A DNA stretch of 64,000 nt, taken from the NCBI GenBank assembly GCA_009845425.1, contig VXZQ01000009.1, positions 1 to 64,000 of the forward strand, given 5' to 3'. The stretch is from Holophagales bacterium. GTDB lineage: Bacteria; Acidobacteriota; Thermoanaerobaculia; Multivoradales; Multivoraceae. Numbering within the stretch: position 1 is the stretch's first letter; each line of letters opens with the position of its first letter. This document shows, in pieces, positions 63,184-64,000 of this stretch. Under the pieces are notes generated by a model. It ran no database searches. It had not been told where the DNA came from and was given only the letters and a program-made list of their open reading frames with translations. The translations under genes and the position numbers were made by a program.

Positions 63184-64000
63184 ATGCGACCTACCCGACG
63201 ACCCCTGGTTTCCCTGACCGGGGCACTGGCGGCGGCACTGCTGGCCGCGGCCTGCGGACCCACCGACGAAGACTGGCCCGTCTACCTCGGCGACTCCGGG
63301 CGGCAGCACTACAGCCCGCTGACCGAGATCGACCGGGACAACGTGAGCCGACTCGAGGTCGCGTGGGTCTACGACGCGGGAGAACCGCGGGGCCCCGGCG
63401 CCACGATGTACACGAGCCCCCTCGTCATCGACGGGGTGCTCTACGCGCTGTCGCCGAAGCTCGACGCGTTCGCCCTGAACGCCGCGACGGGCGAGGAACT
63501 CTGGCGCTCCGACCTGGAGCTTCCCGGAAACGCCCAGCGTGGACTCATGTGGTGGGAGGACGGCGCCGACCGCCGCCTCTTCTACACCCACGGCAAGGAC
63601 CTGATCGCGCTCGACGCCGCCGACGGCAGCCTGGTCGACGGCTTCGGCGACGGCGGCCTGGTCGACCTGACGCCGGACGTCGACCGCGCCGGCGTCATCT
63701 TCGTTACCGTGCCGGGCGTCGTCTTCGAAGACAAGCTGATCCTGGGTTTCTCGACGAACGAGGACGCGAACGCGTTCCCGGGTTCGATCCGGGCGTTCAG
63801 CGCGGTGGACGGCAGCCTGGTCTGGCAGTTCGACACGATTCCCAAGCCGGGCGACACCGGCTCCGGGACCTGGGCCGAAGGTTCGCTCGAACGGGCCGGC
63901 GGCGCCAACGTCTGGACCGGGATGGCGCTGGACGAGGAGCGCGGCATCCTGTTCGCACCGACCGGGTCGGCGACTCCCGACTTCTACGGCGCGAGCCGCC
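63184..64000 (+). CDS. PQQ-dependent dehydrogenase (5' part, cut by right edge)
   Basis: At least 272 aa. Lipoprotein signal ALAAALLAAAC; then WPVYLGDSGRQHYSPLTEI and repeated ALNAATGEELWR / ALDAADGSLV propeller motifs of quinoprotein glucose-type dehydrogenases. Periplasmic oxidation of a sugar or alcohol. The C-terminus is outside the window. Confidence 0.88.
   Translation, partial: MRPTRRPLVSLTGALAAALLAAACGPTDEDWPVYLGDSGRQHYSPLTEIDRDNVSRLEVAWVYDAGEPRGPGATMYTSPLVIDGVLYALSPKLDAFALNAATGEELWRSDLELPGNAQRGLMWWEDGADRRLFYTHGKDLIALDAADGSLVDGFGDGGLVDLTPDVDRAGVIFVTVPGVVFEDKLILGFSTNEDANAFPGSIRAFSAVDGSLVWQFDTIPKPGDTGSGTWAEGSLERAGGANVWTGMALDEERGILFAPTGSATPDFYGASR

Overview
The window is a gene-dense, very GC-rich bacterial chromosome segment. 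The organism is Gram-negative: it has a complete Kdo set, the LolA lipoprotein carrier and TatA/TatC. The mix of c-di-AMP synthesis (cdaA-cdaR-glmM), a RES/Xre toxin-antitoxin pair, many secreted beta-rich proteins with a shared C-terminal domain, and sulfatases suggests Acidobacteriota (Thermoanaerobaculia-like); that placement is inference. Start codons are often GTG or TTG and many operons use 4-nt stop/start overlaps.

Layout. 1-10 kb: a glycosyltransferase/radical SAM pair, then four secreted proteins (two matrixin-like proteases) sharing a ~110-residue C-terminal domain. 10-16 kb: lysophospholipid-type acyltransferase, MsbA-like exporter, ligA, RES toxin and antitoxin. 16-25 kb: an NtrC-type regulator with pdxJ; on the minus strand tRNA(CAU), tilS, ftsH, cdaA, cdaR, glmM. 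25-30 kb: ArsR regulator, ECF-like sigma factor, tRNA-Val, tRNA-Asp, rpmG, superoxide dismutase, S41 protease, tatA-tatC. 30-35 kb: kdsB-pyrG-kdsA-kdsD-kdsC, which supplies CTP and Kdo for lipopolysaccharide core. 35-41 kb: rhamnosidase-N-like lipoprotein, leucine-rich-repeat protein, lolA, purH, tRNA-Phe. 41.1-41.7 kb: a protein-free stretch that looks like a ~620-nt structured RNA. 42-64 kb: CadC-like regulator, aat, ychF, SGNH/dockerin esterase, sulfatases, SDR, GT-C-like membrane protein, aminopeptidase-like protein, membrane phosphodiesterase, purA, tRNA-Lys, DUF3604, a serine hydrolase and a PQQ dehydrogenase cut by the right edge.

Two things stand out. First, a palindromic repeat (core GCCGGCCAGAAGGCCGGC followed by GCACC) occurs about twenty times. 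Its stem varies with compensation while the AGAA loop and GCACC flank stay constant. It lies just after stop codons, forms composite elements with inverted ends, and also sits in frame inside several proteins, where it supplies linkers and parts of signal peptides. Second, the 41.1-41.7 kb segment has a consensus -35 box, 5' and 3' ends that pair over 10 bp, many GNRA hairpins and a terminal T-run, and I cannot match it to a known RNA class.
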